DNA from: JANNMJ01 sp031425525
Lineage (GTDB): Bacteria; Bacteroidota; Bacteroidia; Cytophagales; Hymenobacteraceae
Direction: 5' to 3'
Length of the DNA stretch: 64,000 nt
NCBI GenBank assembly: GCA_031425525.1
Contig: JANPJM010000044.1
Span: 53,417-117,416, forward strand
In this document: positions 62,586-64,000 of the stretch, piece after piece
Layout: each line of letters begins with the position of its first letter
How positions within the stretch are numbered: the first letter of the stretch is position 1
Notes under the pieces: model-generated
Database searches by the model: none
What the model saw: only the letters and a program-made list of their open reading frames with translations
What the model was told of the DNA's origin: nothing
Translations under genes and position numbers: made by a program

Positions 62586-63191
62586 TTGTTTACCGGAATC
62601 ATTGAAACACTCGGCACCGTGGTGGCCGTTGAAGACGAGGGTACTAACCGCCATTTTACCGTTCGCGCGGGGCTGGCGCCCGAATTGAAAGTTGATCAGA
62701 GCGTCGCGCACGACGGCGTGTGCCTGACCGTAACAGCCATCGACCACGCCGCCGAAACCTACCGCGTCACCGCCATTCAGGAAACCCTCGGCCGTACGGC
62801 GCTGCAGAAGTGGGCGCCGGGCACGGAAGTGAATCTGGAGCGCTGTATGGCCGCCACGGGCCGTTTCGACGGTCACATCGTGCAGGGCCACGTCGATGCG
62901 CCCGGCACCCTCCGCAGCGTGCTGGATCGGCAGGGCTCGTGGCGGCTGGAAATCGGGCACGCGCCCGGCGCGGGGCACATCACTGTCGAAAAAGGCTCGA
63001 TTACGCTCAACGGCGTGAGCCTCACAGTAGTCGATTCGGGCGCCGATTTCTTTTCCGTCGAGCTGATTCCGTACACGTGGGAGCATACGAACCTGCGCCA
63101 CTTGCGCCCCGGCGACGCCGTGAATCTGGAGTTCGATATTGTGGGGAAATACGTCGCGCGGCTGCTGTCAGGAACCAGCCGGCAAAGCTAA
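62586..63191 (+). CDS. ribE: Riboflavin synthase, alpha-type
   Basis: 201 residues starting at a TTG (62586), since the family start MFTGIIETLG aligns exactly there; longer in-frame starts upstream have no support. The protein is two homologous beta-barrels: the first begins MFTGIIETLGTVV, the second RFDGHIVQGHVDAPGTL (about residue 97). It converts two 6,7-dimethyl-8-ribityllumazine to riboflavin plus a pyrimidinedione. No other rib genes are in view. The TTG start may lower expression. It ends a run of plus-strand genes begun by the redox cluster, but 103 bases separate it from the Omp28-type lipoprotein, so co-transcription is uncertain. Confidence 0.94.
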   Translation: MFTGIIETLGTVVAVEDEGTNRHFTVRAGLAPELKVDQSVAHDGVCLTVTAIDHAAETYRVTAIQETLGRTALQKWAPGTEVNLERCMAATGRFDGHIVQGHVDAPGTLRSVLDRQGSWRLEIGHAPGAGHITVEKGSITLNGVSLTVVDSGADFFSVELIPYTWEHTNLRHLRPGDAVNLEFDIVGKYVARLLSGTSRQS

Positions 63192-63200
63192 TTTTTGGTC

Positions 63201-63229
63201 GCCCGGCTGGAGCGGAGCCCCAGTCGGGC
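63201..63229 (+). terminator. Terminator-like hairpin after ribE
   Basis: GCCCGGCTGG (63201-63210) pairs with CCAGTCGGGC (63220-63229) with one mismatch, 10 bases past the riboflavin synthase stop. No T run follows. Confidence 0.5.
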
Positions 63230-63231
63230 GG

Positions 63232-63247
63232 CTTAGAGGGTGTTAGG
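63232..63247. repeat. IS-end-like motif, left copy
   Basis: CTTAGAGGGTGTTAGG differs in one base from CTTAGAGCGTGTTAGG at 63799-63814, which lies at the 3' end of the transposase gene. It may be a solo terminal repeat left by an excised or recombined IS. Confidence 0.5.
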
Positions 63248-63296
63248 ATTTGGGCAATTCGGCAAGATGCTGATAGTTAAGCAATTTAATTTCCTG

Positions 63297-63722
63297 TCAC
63301 TGTCTTGCTTCCCTAGAGAAGATAAACTCCATTGCACGGAAAACTCCAAGAATCAGCAATATGCTTAGGGCAAAGGGAAACACTACGAGATATAAACGAT
63401 AATTACTGTAAACTTCGCTGCCAGTATAAGGGACACTGGGGTGGCTCAATCCGTGCATAACGAAGGGAATTACTATGCTAAGAATGAAGATGTAAGGCCC
63501 AAGGAGTAGAAAACAGGCGATCCTCATCAGCAAGTTTTTGAAACTCATCAATCCTATTTCTGCCCCAGTGGCGAGCAGCGCGGTGGCATACGCCCAAACG
63601 ACTAACGATTCGTCTTGGTAACCCTTCTTTGAAGAGTACAAGCTGAAATGAAGGCATACGAGGAAAAAAAGCCCCATGAGCAGGCCAATTAATTCCCGAT
63701 TTTTCTGGAACGTTGAAAACAT
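63297..63722 (-). CDS. Small low-GC integral membrane protein, unknown
   Basis: 141 residues from the ATG at 63722. Four hydrophobic segments are visible (LIGLLMGLFFLVCLHF at about 12-27, YATALLATGAEIGLM at about 45-59, IACFLLLGPYIFILSIVI at about 68-85, and YLVVFPFALSILLILGVF at about 110-127). The codon use and clearly lower GC content set it apart from every other gene in the window. Together with the IS-end-like motifs on both sides this points to recent acquisition. No family is recognised, and nothing suggests its role. Confidence 0.6.
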   Translation of the reverse strand: MFSTFQKNRELIGLLMGLFFLVCLHFSLYSSKKGYQDESLVVWAYATALLATGAEIGLMSFKNLLMRIACFLLLGPYIFILSIVIPFVMHGLSHPSVPYTGSEVYSNYRLYLVVFPFALSILLILGVFRAMEFIFSREARQ

Positions 63723-63798
63723 ATGTCACTGCGATTTCACCAACAAGTCGCAATGTTATGTGACTTCTGCTCGCCAACTGCGCCCTTTGAATCAATCG

Positions 63799-63814
63799 CT
63801 TAGAGCGTGTTAGG
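63799..63814. repeat. IS-end-like motif, right copy
   Basis: CTTAGAGCGTGTTAGG, overlapping the transposase stop codon. It is probably the terminal inverted repeat of the IS whose other end is outside the window. Confidence 0.5.
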
Positions 63815-64000
63815 CACTGCTGAGGATATTTAAGTCATTTGCTTTGGTTACCATCAGCATCGCAAAGACGAGAAAATGGAATTGCTGGAGGGAAATAGCG
63901 AGCCGTTCGTAATCGCGCGCCAACCGCCGAAAGCGCGCCGCCCAGCCAAAGGAGCGCTCGACGACCCAGCGTTTGGGCAAGAGCACAAAGCCTTTTTTGA
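63810..64000 (-). CDS. IS5-type transposase, C-terminal end, cut by the window edge
   Basis: Read on the minus strand, the frame ends FVLLPKRWVVERSFGWAARF, RRLARDYERLAISLQQFHFL, then VFAMLMVTKAND and a stop at 63810. The WVVERSFGW...RRLARDYE block with its Glu is the C-terminal signature of IS5/IS4-superfamily DDE transposases (third catalytic acid in VVER). The N-terminal part lies beyond the window, so completeness cannot be judged. The stop codon overlaps the presumed terminal repeat, as is common in this group. Its base composition matches the host better than the neighbouring low-GC gene does. Confidence 0.85.
   Translation of the reverse strand, partial: KKGFVLLPKRWVVERSFGWAARFRRLARDYERLAISLQQFHFLVFAMLMVTKANDLNILSSA

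Overview
The window comes from a GC-rich member of the Bacteroidota, most likely a Cytophagales/Hymenobacteraceae-type organism. The evidence is the many secreted proteins ending in type IX secretion (T9SS) type A sorting domains (C-termini such as LVVE, LVVQ, LVRE), Bacteroidota-specific families (DUF5723, DUF6029, Omp28-related, GEVED, PKD and lamin-tail modules) and a Bacteroidota-type -7 box before gyrB. The genus is an inference. I saw no rRNA, tRNA or CRISPR array.

Layout. 1-4263: two SGNH/GDSL hydrolases and an MBOAT O-acyltransferase, a cell-surface O-acetylation cassette. 4564-6921: a DUF5723/TSP3/OmpA outer-membrane protein. 7303-8018: a VapBC-like pair whose toxin has lost its first catalytic Asp. 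8154-17084: three minus-strand genes (an SBBP-repeat T9SS protein, a small unknown, and a 1785-residue multidomain T9SS protein), with dispersed repeats and a 22-bp tandem array. 17388-27132: housekeeping and accessory genes on the plus strand: gyrB, two unknowns, an AAA ATPase plus TOPRIM-like partner (a likely defence pair), a Rid-family protein, a D12-class adenine methylase, and ppk1.

27240-42578: a minus-strand surface-protein island. It holds two FG-GAP/VCBS T9SS proteins and three fibre-like proteins with a shared N-terminal module and different tips; one fibre gene carries an in-frame amber stop. Each of the five genes is preceded by the same 62-bp array of three 21/20/21-bp direct repeats at nearly constant distance from the start codon. 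Next to them lie a TPR/histidine-kinase/receiver/AraC hybrid regulator and an XRE regulator. I consider this shared operator array the most novel signal in the window.

42940-47127: an FAD oxidoreductase, a 21-bp minisatellite, formate-tetrahydrofolate ligase, a third copy of a dispersed palindromic element, and a hotdog thioesterase. 47325-62482: a secreted redox-protein island. It contains a T9SS-like protein with a Cys/Gly-rich insert, five tandem Omp28-like CxxC proteins (the fifth a pseudogene, the third lacking the N-terminal module), then a TlpA thioredoxin, a DUF6029 outer-membrane protein and an Omp28-type lipoprotein. 62586-64000: riboflavin synthase, a low-GC membrane protein between two matching IS-end-like motifs, and the C-terminal end of an IS5-type transposase running off the window.
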